In this document: positions 34,006 through 42,935 of the stretch, piece by piece | Numbering within the stretch: the stretch's first letter is position 1 | Layout of the letters: each line of letters starts with the position of its first letter | DNA from: Candidatus Poribacteria bacterium | GTDB taxonomy: Bacteria; Poribacteria; WGA-4E; WGA-3G | NCBI GenBank assembly: GCA_022821725.1 | Contig: JAJEDB010000061.1 | Coordinates: 62,001-126,000, forward strand | Length of the DNA: 64,000 bases | Direction of reading: 5' to 3' | Program-made: the position numbers and the translations under genes | Notes under the pieces: generated by a model | What the model saw: the letters and a program-made list of their open reading frames with translations, nothing else | Told to the model about the DNA's origin: nothing | The model's database searches: none

Positions 34006-34752
34006 TTAGTCGTGAACGGCGTTAGCAAATTCCCGCATCAGTTCGAGAGATCCATTTTCTTCGAGAATGTTCCCTGTAACGATGAAATCCGCCCCTGCTT
34101 CTACTTTCTGTGCAGCAATTTCTGGTGTGCGGATGCCTCCACCGACGATTAGCGGGATGCTAATCTGATTTTTCACTGTTGTGATCATCGCTTCTGGAAC
34201 AGAGTGTTCAGCACCACTCCCTGCCTCCAGATATACCATTTGCATACCGAGATACTGGGCAGCCAATGCGTGCGGTCCCGCAATGTCGGGTTTATCGCGT
34301 GGGATGGGCATTGTGCCACTCATAAATTCAACTGCGGTTTTGTTGCCGCCTTCAATCAGCATATAGCCCGTTGGAATGGGCGTAAGCGCGTAACGCTGTA
34401 TCCGCGGTGCCGCTTTGACCTGTTCGCCAATGAGATAGTTCGGGTTGCGTCCACTTATGAGACTGATATACAGGATCGCATCGGCATGCGGAGTGAGGTG
34501 CATCGAATCGCCCGGAAATAACACCAGTGGGAGTTCTGTTTCCTGCTTAAGGGCTTTCGCGACGTGGTGCAAATCGTTCGTTAAAAAACTGCCCCCGAGC
34601 AAAATCGCGTCTGCCCCCGCCGCCTCTATTTCGCTGGCAAGTTTAACGCATTTTCCAATTTCACACTGCTCCGGATCAATTAGAACGAAATAACCAGCAT
34701 GGTGCTTTTTCAATACCTCGTGAAAGTAGTTAAGAACCCAATTCGATCTCAA
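34006..34752 (-). CDS. Geranylgeranylglyceryl phosphate synthase family protein (GGGPS/PcrB)
   Basis: A 248-residue (beta/alpha)8 prenyltransferase that joins polyprenyl diphosphate to glycerol-1-phosphate. Landmarks are FVLIDPEQ near the start, ADAILLGGSF, VYLEAGSGAEHSVP, and LIVGGGIRTPEIAAQKVEAGADFIVTGN. In archaea this makes the first ether bond of membrane lipids; the Bacillus PcrB makes a minor heptaprenyl product. Two genes upstream on the same strand is a UbiA protein of the DGGGP-synthase type, the second ether step. Chain length is not readable by eye. Confidence 0.88.
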   Translation of the reverse strand: MRSNWVLNYFHEVLKKHHAGYFVLIDPEQCEIGKCVKLASEIEAAGADAILLGGSFLTNDLHHVAKALKQETELPLVLFPGDSMHLTPHADAILYISLISGRNPNYLIGEQVKAAPRIQRYALTPIPTGYMLIEGGNKTAVEFMSGTMPIPRDKPDIAGPHALAAQYLGMQMVYLEAGSGAEHSVPEAMITTVKNQISIPLIVGGGIRTPEIAAQKVEAGADFIVTGNILEENGSLELMREFANAVHD

Positions 34753-34871
34753 ATGCGATTTTCCTTCTTTGACTATGCTAAATATCGGTTTGAATGCTAT
34801 ACCCTTTCTGATAGTGGGGACTTATAGCGCATCAGTTACCTTAAAAATTCTATCATATTTATGTCGATTTG

Positions 34872-36092
34872 TCAAATTCTGTAGTGTCGCGTGAGTTCAT
34901 AGAGCAGAATACCTGCCGCGACCCCTACATTCAGTGATGATTGCCCTGATGCCATGGGAATGCGAACTAATTCCGTGCAGCAATCCCGGGCATCAAGGGA
35001 TAGACCGGTGTTCTCGTTACCTGCGACGATAGCCGTGGGGAGTGTAAATTCCATTTCATGGAGTTGATTTGTAGCACTCGCTGTGGCTCCCAACACCTGC
35101 CAACCTGAGACACGGAGTGCATCAATCGCATCGCAGATGTCTCGTGTGAAGAATAAAGGCAAGCGACCGACTGCCCCTCGAGAGGCACGGATGCAGTTTT
35201 TATGAAAAGGGCTCGCGCCGCTATCACTCAAGAGCACAGCAGATACACCCGCTGCGTCTGCTGTCCGTAACGTCATTCCAAGGTTATCAGGATTTCCGAT
35301 ATTCTCTGCGATGAGCAATACACATCTTGGACTACAGTGAAAATTGAGACTTCCAGAGGCCGAAAGGAAGTTCGGATAGCTGAGATGAACCGAAGCGATT
35401 ATGGATGGCACGGGGCGTGTTGTCGTAATTGAACCCATCATGCCATCATTTACCTGATAAACAGATAGGTTTTCTGACGCTGCTTGTGTGAGCAAAGCTT
35501 TCCCTTTGGGGGTTGCCACGAATCCGGTCGTATAGAGAATCGTTTTGATCGGGAGTCCATCTGTAACGGCTCTTTCTACTATCAGAGGGCCTTCGACGAT
35601 AAATTCGGAGTGTTCAAGTTTCCCGCGCAAAGAGGCTAATTTGTGAATGTGCGATACGACTGTATCCTTCCGTTTCGAGATGGTTCGTTGTTCCGCGCTG
35701 GTGCTGCTCCCGCGTTTGATACCCCGATAATAGGAACCCGTGTCGGTTTGAATTACATCGCCTTCTAAAACATCGTGGATTCTGTTTTCTATCCATTTTT
35801 CGTTGACATGAAACAGCCCTGTGTAGCGTCTCGGAAAGGCGAGGAGGAGTTCTCTCAAACTTCGTTCCGTTGTCGTTGTGAGATGAACTCGGTAGCCATT
35901 GTCAAATGTGTCCTCCGGTTCTAACAACATAACCCCGTCAAGCCGCTGCCAGCCTGTGACAAATACCTGATATGCGGGAGACCATGTACCCGTTTCACAG
36001 AAGGTATGATACGCTTGCTTAAAACGGGAAACGGTATCTGCCTCTGAGCTCTCTTTCTCTAAGAAAGCAATAACCTTGTCGTAGTTTATCAT
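34872..36092 (-). CDS. TrmH/SpoU-family RNA 2'-O-methyltransferase with N-terminal extra domain
   Basis: A 406-residue protein. Residues about 155-406 are a SpoU enzyme: a substrate-binding domain (FIVEGPLIVERAV), then the knotted domain with motif 1 NIGNPDNLGMTLRTADAAG, motif 2 TAIVAGNENTGLS and motif 3 SSLNVGVAAGILLYE. Residues 1-150 match no family that I recognise. The ATG at 36092 overlaps the TGA of the UbiA gene (ATGA), so coupling is likely. A start 99 bp further upstream is rejected because it lies inside that gene. Confidence 0.85.
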   Translation of the reverse strand: MINYDKVIAFLEKESSEADTVSRFKQAYHTFCETGTWSPAYQVFVTGWQRLDGVMLLEPEDTFDNGYRVHLTTTTERSLRELLLAFPRRYTGLFHVNEKWIENRIHDVLEGDVIQTDTGSYYRGIKRGSSTSAEQRTISKRKDTVVSHIHKLASLRGKLEHSEFIVEGPLIVERAVTDGLPIKTILYTTGFVATPKGKALLTQAASENLSVYQVNDGMMGSITTTRPVPSIIASVHLSYPNFLSASGSLNFHCSPRCVLLIAENIGNPDNLGMTLRTADAAGVSAVLLSDSGASPFHKNCIRASRGAVGRLPLFFTRDICDAIDALRVSGWQVLGATASATNQLHEMEFTLPTAIVAGNENTGLSLDARDCCTELVRIPMASGQSSLNVGVAAGILLYELTRHYRI

Positions 36093-36937
36093 AAAAACGT
36101 TCCGAGATAGATCGCGCCGAGCCCGACGAATATATCCCATTTCATCCAACGTTGAATGGAGGCACAACTCTCTTTGGAAGTATCTTGACACAGACGGATT
36201 GCCAAACCGATGAGTACCACGTCAACACCGATGAAAACGACAATCAAGTAGTGCCATGAATACCAACCGAATACATAAGGGATGGGACTAAACAAAATAA
36301 CAGATGTCATGAAACCGATAGCTGCCCAGACTGCAATCCGTGGGTTGAGTGTAGCAAGCGTTTTCGCGTTATTTTTCTGGTCTCCTTCCGTATCCTCAAG
36401 GTCTTTGATGATTTCCCGCGCCGTTGTGAACAAAAAGGCAAAGATTGCTGGAACGAGCGTACCTTGCACCGAATCTATCGCCACGCCGCCAGCAATGAAG
36501 GTTAAACCCGTTAAGCCACTGACGACTAAATTGCCGACAAGAGGGGTGCGTTTCAACCAAAAAGCATAACTTGCCAGGGCAACCGACACGAGGATAGCAA
36601 TGGCTGTTGAATTTCTGTTGATACGGGTTCCCAGATAGATGCCGATTGCCGTAAGGATTATTGCAAAAATTAGTGCATTGGAACGCCGAATGCGTCCGGA
36701 AGGGAGCGGCCGCCGTGGGCGATTGATTCGGTCGATGTCGTAATCACAGTAATCGTTGATGGCGTTTCCGGCAGAGATCACAACAAGCGCGGCAACAGAA
36801 ACCAACAACAGTCGGATATCGGTGAGGTGTTCTATGTTACCTTGGCTGGCAAACATTCCACCGAGCCATGCAGAGATGAAGGCGATGATTCCATTAAGTG
36901 GACGCGCCAACTCAACATACGCGATCAATGTCTTCAT
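36089..36937 (-). CDS. UbiA-family prenyltransferase, digeranylgeranylglyceryl phosphate synthase-like
   Basis: A 282-residue membrane enzyme with about eight helices. NDYCDYDIDRINRPRRPLPSG (about residues 62-82) is the first Asp-rich motif in the DGGGPS form, and REIIKDLEDTEGDQ is the second. LARPLNGIIAFISAWLGG near the start also fits DGGGPS more than UbiA proper or heme O synthase. It would attach the second prenyl chain of archaeal-type ether lipids. GGGPS lies 1.3 kb downstream. Alternatively it could make another prenylated lipid. Confidence 0.8.
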   Translation of the reverse strand: MKTLIAYVELARPLNGIIAFISAWLGGMFASQGNIEHLTDIRLLLVSVAALVVISAGNAINDYCDYDIDRINRPRRPLPSGRIRRSNALIFAIILTAIGIYLGTRINRNSTAIAILVSVALASYAFWLKRTPLVGNLVVSGLTGLTFIAGGVAIDSVQGTLVPAIFAFLFTTAREIIKDLEDTEGDQKNNAKTLATLNPRIAVWAAIGFMTSVILFSPIPYVFGWYSWHYLIVVFIGVDVVLIGLAIRLCQDTSKESCASIQRWMKWDIFVGLGAIYLGTFL

Positions 36938-37113
36938 TTTTTCTGATCGTGAGCATTGAAGGATAATCTGTTAGGGATAACGGATACCGAGATGCGTTCC
37001 ATACTGCCAACACACGGATTATAGTGTTGCTTGAAAGAGAGGAGATACAGTGGAAAAAGAAGGTTCGCACAGAAACCGAAAAAAAATTGAAGTCTCTGTT
37101 TTCGGTAATCTGT

Positions 37114-38166
37114 CTACGGTTTATCCTCCAGTTCTTGAAGCTTCGCTTCCAGTTCCGCAACCCGTTTTTGGAGTTTAGTGAATTCGGGGAGCAGTTCTGG
37201 CAATTTCCGAGTTGCCGCGTGAATCCGGAGTTCTTGTTTGTGAGGACGTGCGGGGAATCCAGACAGATGACTGCCAGCAGGCATGTCCTTTGTAACTGCG
37301 GATTTGGCGTAAACGACACTATCTTCGCCGAGTGTCAGATGTCCGGCTGCGCCGCCATGCCCAGCGATATTTACTCGGTCCCCCAGCGTCGTGCTGCCAG
37401 CGATACCGACTTGCGCAGCGAGGCAACAATCTTCTCCGATAACAACATTGTGTGCGATTTGGACGAGATTATCCAATTTGGTGCCGCGTTTGATAAGTGT
37501 TTCGGAGAGTGTTGCTCTATCAATGGTAGTATTCGCCCCAATTTCAACATCGTCTTCAATGACTACAGTTCCGATCTGAGGGATTTTGTGGTGTCGGTTA
37601 CTAACGGGCGCGAATCCGAAACCGTCGCTGCCAATCACCGCGCCGCAGTGGATAATCACTCGGTCGCCGATAATTATTTCTTCTCGAATACTGACATGTG
37701 GATAAATTAGGCCGTCGGAGCCGATTTTGGTGCCTTCACCGATGTGAACAAACGGCTGAATAACGGTATCATCTCCAATTTCAACGTCGTCCGCGATATA
37801 GGCAAACGCTTGGACGGAGACGCGCTCCCCGAGTTTAACGTTTTTTCCTAAAATTGCGGTTTCATGGACCCCGGGAAGTGCGCGATGGTTCTTGTCCCAC
37901 GCGAACATTTCTATAACTTTGACGAAAGCCCAGTAGGGATTCTCAACACAGATGGTAGGCTTACCGTTACCGTTGACACCGCGACCAATAATAATTGCGC
38001 CTGCTTGTGTTGTCGCTATGGCAGCGAGGTATTTTGGGTTAGCAACGAAGGTAATCTGACTTGGGAGTGCCTCTTTGATTCCAGAAACGCCTGTAATTTC
38101 AATATCACCGTCCCCAGAAAGATCGCCATCCAAGCGTTCACAAATTTCCTTGAGTTTCATACGCAT
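37114..38166 (-). CDS. lpxD: UDP-3-O-acylglucosamine N-acyltransferase
   Basis: A 350-residue left-handed beta-helix acyltransferase of lipid A synthesis. The uridine-binding N-terminal domain covers residues 1-100 (ISGIKEALPSQITFVANPKYLAAI type text). Hexapeptide repeats follow, with HCGAVIGSDGFGFAPV carrying the catalytic histidine region and GSTTLGDRVNIAGHGGAAGHLTLG near the end. The last 45 residues form a coiled coil (LQKRVAELEAKLQELE). Order bamA-skp-lpxD is conserved across diderms, so LPS-type lipid A is expected. Confidence 0.95.
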   Translation of the reverse strand: MRMKLKEICERLDGDLSGDGDIEITGVSGIKEALPSQITFVANPKYLAAIATTQAGAIIIGRGVNGNGKPTICVENPYWAFVKVIEMFAWDKNHRALPGVHETAILGKNVKLGERVSVQAFAYIADDVEIGDDTVIQPFVHIGEGTKIGSDGLIYPHVSIREEIIIGDRVIIHCGAVIGSDGFGFAPVSNRHHKIPQIGTVVIEDDVEIGANTTIDRATLSETLIKRGTKLDNLVQIAHNVVIGEDCCLAAQVGIAGSTTLGDRVNIAGHGGAAGHLTLGEDSVVYAKSAVTKDMPAGSHLSGFPARPHKQELRIHAATRKLPELLPEFTKLQKRVAELEAKLQELEDKP

Positions 38167-38206
38167 TTAACCGTGTTCCTTTCCCCATTGATGTGAATGG
38201 TTATTC

Positions 38207-38229
38207 AGGGTTACACACCCCTTCCACAA
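38207..38229. repeat. Diverged copy of the GGGGTT-AACCCC repeat family
   Basis: CAGGGTTACACACCCCTTCCACAA sits between lpxD and the Skp gene and matches the unit amplified at 2610-2744. Confidence 0.55.
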
Positions 38230-38251
38230 CTGGAGTTTAGGCAGTGTCGCG

Positions 38252-38797
38252 TTATTCGGAGCCTTCGTTCATCAAGCCGATTAACTGTTGTGTCAAATCG
38301 TAATCCTTTTTCACGTAAAGGGTGATGAGTCGTTTTTCGAGGATGATGTCGAAATCTTCGGACTCACCGACTTTGATAATCAGTTCTTGAAGGCTGTTGT
38401 AAATCGGCTCCATCAACTCTTGCTCTTTTTCAAGCAATGCCTGCTGACCGATTTGGACCTCACGTTGGTATTCCTGCTGTTTGAGGCGAATTTCGTTATC
38501 CAAATCCGCGGTCTGTGCTCTTTCGACGAAGAGTTCAGTTTTTGCCTTCTTTTCTTGTAGCGTTCTGATCTCGTCTTCTAACTGCTGTAATTTCGTTTTC
38601 AGGCGTTCGCTTGCCGCTTGGAGCAGTTCGGTGGCATCCGTCGCTTTTTGGGATCCTTCTAAAACTTCTTGTGTGTTTACGACACCGATTTTGAAAGATT
38701 CCTGTCCGATACTGCCCGAACTGAGGCAGAAAACCGTAAGACCGATAATTAAGAGTGTTAAGTGTGTTGGGTAAGCACCCAACCGAAATGGTTTCAT
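38252..38797 (-). CDS. OmpH/Skp-family periplasmic chaperone
   Basis: A 181-residue exported coiled-coil protein. A signal peptide (residues 12-32) precedes KIGVVNTQEVLEGSQKATDA, the Skp start. Long helices follow (LEDEIRTLQEKKAKTELF, EIRLKQQEYQREVQIGQQALLEKEQEL), closing with FDIILEKRLITLYVKKDYDLTQQLI. It carries unfolded outer-membrane proteins to BamA, whose gene lies 42 bp upstream. GGAAGGAATAATTTT precedes the ATG. Confidence 0.92.
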   Translation of the reverse strand: MKPFRLGAYPTHLTLLIIGLTVFCLSSGSIGQESFKIGVVNTQEVLEGSQKATDATELLQAASERLKTKLQQLEDEIRTLQEKKAKTELFVERAQTADLDNEIRLKQQEYQREVQIGQQALLEKEQELMEPIYNSLQELIIKVGESEDFDIILEKRLITLYVKKDYDLTQQLIGLMNEGSE

Positions 38798-38839
38798 AAA
38801 ATTATTCCTTCCAATGTTTAAATCAGACGCAAGGTAAAA

Positions 38840-41287
38840 TTAAAATCCTGGACCCACCGTGAAGTGGAATTTGCCAGCAGGTTCGCCGCTAACGCGATCC
38901 AAGCCATATCCCCAACCTAACCGAACTAACATGCCGAGCATGGTGAACCGAGCCTCAAGACCGAGACCTCGTTTCATGTTGATTTCGCTGAAGACGTTTG
39001 TAGTGCTTTCATCCCACACCTGTCCTATATCAAAAAACAGTGCTGCCGTGAGCTGCTGAGAAATTGGGACACGATACTCAAGGTTTGCGAAGAATACCTT
39101 ATCACCACCGTAGGGATTGATAAATCCCGTTTCATCTGGATCAGGATAGATTTCCCAATCTTCGTAGCCACGGATGCTATCTACACCGCCGAGGAAGAAC
39201 CTTTCATAGAAGAGGAAATAAGCATCGCTGCTTTCACTTCGCATGAGACCGGCGCGGGCGTGCACGGCGATAACGTGGTTCCACCATCCACTGTAGAACA
39301 AACTTGAATCCGCATAATATTTCTGGAATTTGTTATCCGCTCCAAGAATACCGCCCGAGTATTCATAAGAGAGTGTATGAAATGAACCTGCTGTTGGGTC
39401 AAACAGAGAAGTTCGATAATCGCGGGTATCTCTGCCAACTGAGAACAGAATACTCCGCGTTGAGCGGTTGTATAACTGTCGGTCGGGGTTGTGCGATTCT
39501 ACGTGTTCATTCCGAAAACGGACCGATAGGTCGATGTCGTATGCGATGGGTCTTCCGAGCGTTAGGGACGCGCCACGCCTCGCCCAAATATAACGGTCGT
39601 ATAGGTAGTTACTTCCTATACGACGATTAAGGAGGGCACCGACCGTTCCATAGTAGCGACGGAAGCGTCGATTGTTGTAGATTCGGGCGTTCAGCCGAGT
39701 GGGGGTGCCCAAAATCCACGGGGTTCCAAAACTGAGTTCAGCGGTATGGTGATCTCTTGTGCCTAACTCGCCTTTTAGATGCACCCGATACGCTCGTCCG
39801 CGAAAGTTGTTTTGTCCAACCTCCGCAACACCGAAGATACCGCCTTCGCTGCCGTATCCACCACCGAGACTTAACATCCCTGTTCGTGGCGTTTCCGCGA
39901 TATTGACTCTTAACTCCTTTCGGCCCTCTTCAGAGGTATCACTTGGGACAAAGTCAACGGCACGAATAAAGGAACCCATCTGGAATAGACGTTGCCGTGC
40001 TTTGCGCAGGGCTTTGACATCTAATAACTCATCAGCCTTGATGTCCAAGAAATCCAACTCACGTTTAACGACGTGTTCCTGCGTTTTTTCTAATCCAGTA
40101 ATGATGACCTTGTCAATAACGATGACATCTCCTTCGTTGATTTTCAAGATAATGTCAACCACGCCTTCCGTTTCATTGAACGTAGGCGTCGGCATAACTT
40201 CTGAAAGTAGGTAGCCTTTGTCGAGATAAGCCTGCTGTAAATTTGCGATGGATTCGTCAAAGGCCGCGCGGTTAAAAACCTCGCCTTCCGCAGGATCGAG
40301 CATCCCACGTATCTTCTTTTCAGAAAAGAGTTCCTTAGCACCGGCTTCCACCTCAAGGGTATATGTTCCAATAATGAATTCGGGACCTTCATCAACAGTA
40401 ATGTCAAGCATTAAGCCGGTTTTGTCTTCTGTGAACCGTTTTTCGTAGCCGATGACCTTCACTTGTGCGAAGCCTCGGTCCTGATAGTAATTTCGGAGGT
40501 TCAGTGATAAATCTTCTTCCTCAAACAGCATCTGATCGAAGTGTTTACCAGTGCGGGTTTTAAGTTTTTTCCGGAGTGTATTCTCCGAGATTTGTGTACT
40601 TCCAATGAAGTTGATTTCCTCAATTCGCACTCTCGGTCCTTCGTTTATCTCAAACGTGACTTGGACAGTATTCGCCTCTTCATCTCGATCGCCAAGGTGG
40701 GTTTGAATGCCGACAAGATAGTATCCTTTTTCGTGGTAAAGTTTCTGTAAAGCGCGTTCGCTTTCCCACCGTCGCCGATCACTATAAATTTCTGAGGGGC
40801 GGAGTATAATTTCATTCTTAAGTTTGCCGGTACTCAAATTTTCGTTTCCAATAATGTTAATTCCAGAAATTTTAGGACTTTCGACGACCTTGTAGGTGAC
40901 TTCTAATCCACCCTCTTCAACGGGTGTTACATCTACTGTGAGTTCAGAGAAAAAGCCTGTGTCTTTAAAGAGGCTTTTCAGGTCCTGCGTGAGGAGTTCT
41001 TCAGAGATTTCCTGCCCAATCTGTGTCTGAATAAGGGTGCGCAGCATATCTTCGGAGGTGGTTTTCACACCTTCAAAAGAGACTTTCTTGACGAGAAGCA
41101 TCGAATCGCCAGTTACTTCGATTGTATCCGTTGTTTCTGTATCAGATTCAGTTTCCACCTGCTGTTCGGTGATAGGGGCTGCTTGGGGACCAAATACGGG
41201 TTTTTCCGTTTCTTCTGCGAACGCGGCGATTGCTGCGAGTCCGATGAATAGACTTATCAGAATAAAAACGTTTTTTGGTGCATTCAT
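38840..41287 (-). CDS. bamA: Outer-membrane assembly factor BamA
   Basis: An 815-residue Omp85 protein. The start at 41287 follows AGGAGGAG and gives a signal peptide ending at AAFA. Five POTRA domains can be counted from their opening strands (VKKVSFEGVKT, ISGINIIGNENL, RIEEINFIGSTQ, FIIGTYTLEVEA, VIDKVIITGLEK). A 16-strand barrel follows, with GVDSIRGYEDWEIYP carrying the RGY motif of the lid loop, and F as the C-terminal residue. It inserts barrel proteins into the outer membrane. A longer reading to 41413 lacks a ribosome site. Confidence 0.96.
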   Translation of the reverse strand: MNAPKNVFILISLFIGLAAIAAFAEETEKPVFGPQAAPITEQQVETESDTETTDTIEVTGDSMLLVKKVSFEGVKTTSEDMLRTLIQTQIGQEISEELLTQDLKSLFKDTGFFSELTVDVTPVEEGGLEVTYKVVESPKISGINIIGNENLSTGKLKNEIILRPSEIYSDRRRWESERALQKLYHEKGYYLVGIQTHLGDRDEEANTVQVTFEINEGPRVRIEEINFIGSTQISENTLRKKLKTRTGKHFDQMLFEEEDLSLNLRNYYQDRGFAQVKVIGYEKRFTEDKTGLMLDITVDEGPEFIIGTYTLEVEAGAKELFSEKKIRGMLDPAEGEVFNRAAFDESIANLQQAYLDKGYLLSEVMPTPTFNETEGVVDIILKINEGDVIVIDKVIITGLEKTQEHVVKRELDFLDIKADELLDVKALRKARQRLFQMGSFIRAVDFVPSDTSEEGRKELRVNIAETPRTGMLSLGGGYGSEGGIFGVAEVGQNNFRGRAYRVHLKGELGTRDHHTAELSFGTPWILGTPTRLNARIYNNRRFRRYYGTVGALLNRRIGSNYLYDRYIWARRGASLTLGRPIAYDIDLSVRFRNEHVESHNPDRQLYNRSTRSILFSVGRDTRDYRTSLFDPTAGSFHTLSYEYSGGILGADNKFQKYYADSSLFYSGWWNHVIAVHARAGLMRSESSDAYFLFYERFFLGGVDSIRGYEDWEIYPDPDETGFINPYGGDKVFFANLEYRVPISQQLTAALFFDIGQVWDESTTNVFSEINMKRGLGLEARFTMLGMLVRLGWGYGLDRVSGEPAGKFHFTVGPGF

Positions 41288-41351
41288 GATCAATCTCCTC
41301 CTATGTGCTGTAGGCGTTTCCATGCACGTGTCGGCACGATTTATACGACTG

Positions 41352-42233
41352 TCATACGTCAGTGGTATAGATTGGGATGCCGCAGCTATGTGCGAACTGC
41401 CGAAATGCTGCAATGAGTTTTTCTGTCACTTTTCCGGGTTGCCCATTCCCGATGACGCGTCGGTCTATTTTCACAACAGGTATGACCTCGGCAGCTGTAC
41501 CGGTGAGAAAACATTCATCTGCAATGTAAAGATCATGCCGTGTAAAAACCCGCTCTTCGACGCGCATGCCAGCCTCGCGCGCCAGATCGATAACGCTATT
41601 CCGGGTTACACCTTCCAGAATTCCCATGTGAACAGGTGGCGTGACAAGCACCTCATTCTTTAGCCAGAAAATATTGTCGCCACTACATTCAGCAACGTAG
41701 CCGTCTGCGTTAAGCATCAAGACCTCTACTGCCCCCGACTGTTTACCCTCGATTTTGGCTAAGATATTGTTTAGATAGTTCAACGACTTAATACGCGGGT
41801 TGATGGCTTCTGGATAATTCTTTCGGACAGAGGCGGTTACAATTTCTAACCCGTCTTCATAGAATTTTTGTGGGTAGAGGGCGATTTTATCTGCAATAAT
41901 AATGATGCTCGGCTTTGGACATTTATCCGGGTCGAGGCCGAGATCTCCTACGCCACGAGTTATAACCAATCGAATATAGGCTTCACTGAGGTGGTTTCGA
42001 CGGAGTGTTTCCAGAACCGTTTCCTTCATCGTTTCAATGGGGATGGGGATCTGTAACATGATTGATTTTGCAGAATCGTAAAGCCGCTCAAGGTGTTCAT
42101 CGAGTTTAAAGACTCTGCCGTTATAGGAACGGATACCTTCAAAAACACCGTCACCGTAGAGCAAACCGTGATCGAACACTGAAACCTTGGCTTCTGCTTT
42201 TGGTAAAAATTCTCCGTCGATATAAATCAACAT
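41352..42233 (-). CDS. ilvE: Branched-chain amino acid aminotransferase
   Basis: A 293-residue class IV PLP transaminase. FDHGLLYGDGVFEGIRSY near residues 20-37 is the family start, IKSLNYLNNILAK holds the PLP lysine, EVLMLNADGYVAECSGDNIFW holds the E-G/S-x-x-N motif, and GTAAEVIPV closes the phosphate site. It interconverts Val/Leu/Ile and their keto acids; the D-amino acid transaminase group is a less likely alternative. It sits between lolD and bamA in the minus-strand run. Confidence 0.9.
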   Translation of the reverse strand: MLIYIDGEFLPKAEAKVSVFDHGLLYGDGVFEGIRSYNGRVFKLDEHLERLYDSAKSIMLQIPIPIETMKETVLETLRRNHLSEAYIRLVITRGVGDLGLDPDKCPKPSIIIIADKIALYPQKFYEDGLEIVTASVRKNYPEAINPRIKSLNYLNNILAKIEGKQSGAVEVLMLNADGYVAECSGDNIFWLKNEVLVTPPVHMGILEGVTRNSVIDLAREAGMRVEERVFTRHDLYIADECFLTGTAAEVIPVVKIDRRVIGNGQPGKVTEKLIAAFRQFAHSCGIPIYTTDV

Positions 42234-42236
42234 TTT

Positions 42237-42935
42237 CTAAAAAACCTTTCCGTCAACGAGTTGGATAACTCGATCTACTTTTTGAGCGAGTTCTTGATTG
42301 TGTGTTACGATAACAAAGGTCTGTCCAGACTTAGCGTTCAAATCCCAGAGCAGTTCTAAGACCGCTTCGCTACTCCGCCGATCAAGGTTGCCAGTTGGTT
42401 CATCAGCGAGGACAATCTTTGGTTGATTGATCAATGCGCGTGCGATTGCGACGCGTTGCCTTTCACCACCAGACAATTGGCTCGGATAGTGTGAAAGTCT
42501 TTCGGATAGCCCAACATAATCGAGTAATGCTTCAGCCTCTTTATAAACGCTTTTATTGTTTGATGATGTAATTAATGCCCCCAACGCGACATTTTCAAGT
42601 GCCGTAAATTCCGGTAATAAGTGATGAAATTGAAACACGAACCCAATTTCTTTGTTCCGAAACCGAGCAAGTTCTGTATCCGAGAGTGTGAATACGTCTT
42701 GTTCGTCGTATAAAACGTTTCCTGTAGTTGGTCTGTCAAGTGTCCCAAGAATGTGAAGCAGCGTGCTTTTCCCGACACCTGATGCTCCGACGATTCCGAG
42801 TAATTCTGACATATATATTTCAAGGTTGATGCCTTGAAGAACTGGAAGTTCTGATTCTCCATCATAGTAGGACTTGTGTAAATTTACGATGCGGATAAGG
42901 GTCTCTACATTGCTATTCATGTTGTAAGGCTTCAA
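42237..42935 (-). CDS. lolD: Lipoprotein-releasing ABC transporter ATPase LolD
   Basis: A 232-residue ABC ATPase. GASGVGKSTLLHILG is Walker A, FQFHHLLPEFTALENV the Q-loop region typical of LolD/MacB, LSGGERQRVAIARAL the signature, IVLADEPTGNLD Walker B, and VIVTHNQE the switch. It drives release of lipoproteins from the inner membrane with the LolC/E permease, whose gene it overlaps by about 23 bp. A second ATG five codons downstream (42920) is an equally good start. Confidence 0.94.
   Translation of the reverse strand: MKPYNMNSNVETLIRIVNLHKSYYDGESELPVLQGINLEIYMSELLGIVGASGVGKSTLLHILGTLDRPTTGNVLYDEQDVFTLSDTELARFRNKEIGFVFQFHHLLPEFTALENVALGALITSSNNKSVYKEAEALLDYVGLSERLSHYPSQLSGGERQRVAIARALINQPKIVLADEPTGNLDRRSSEAVLELLWDLNAKSGQTFVIVTHNQELAQKVDRVIQLVDGKVF

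Noticed and set aside
37024..37710. 228-codon ORF on the plus strand
   Set aside because: Opposite lpxD, whose hexapeptide repeats are unmistakable; no independent start signal.
41288..41413. Longer N-terminus for BamA
   Set aside because: The upstream extension lacks a ribosome site, and the internal ATG at 41287 has AGGAGGAG and begins a proper signal peptide.
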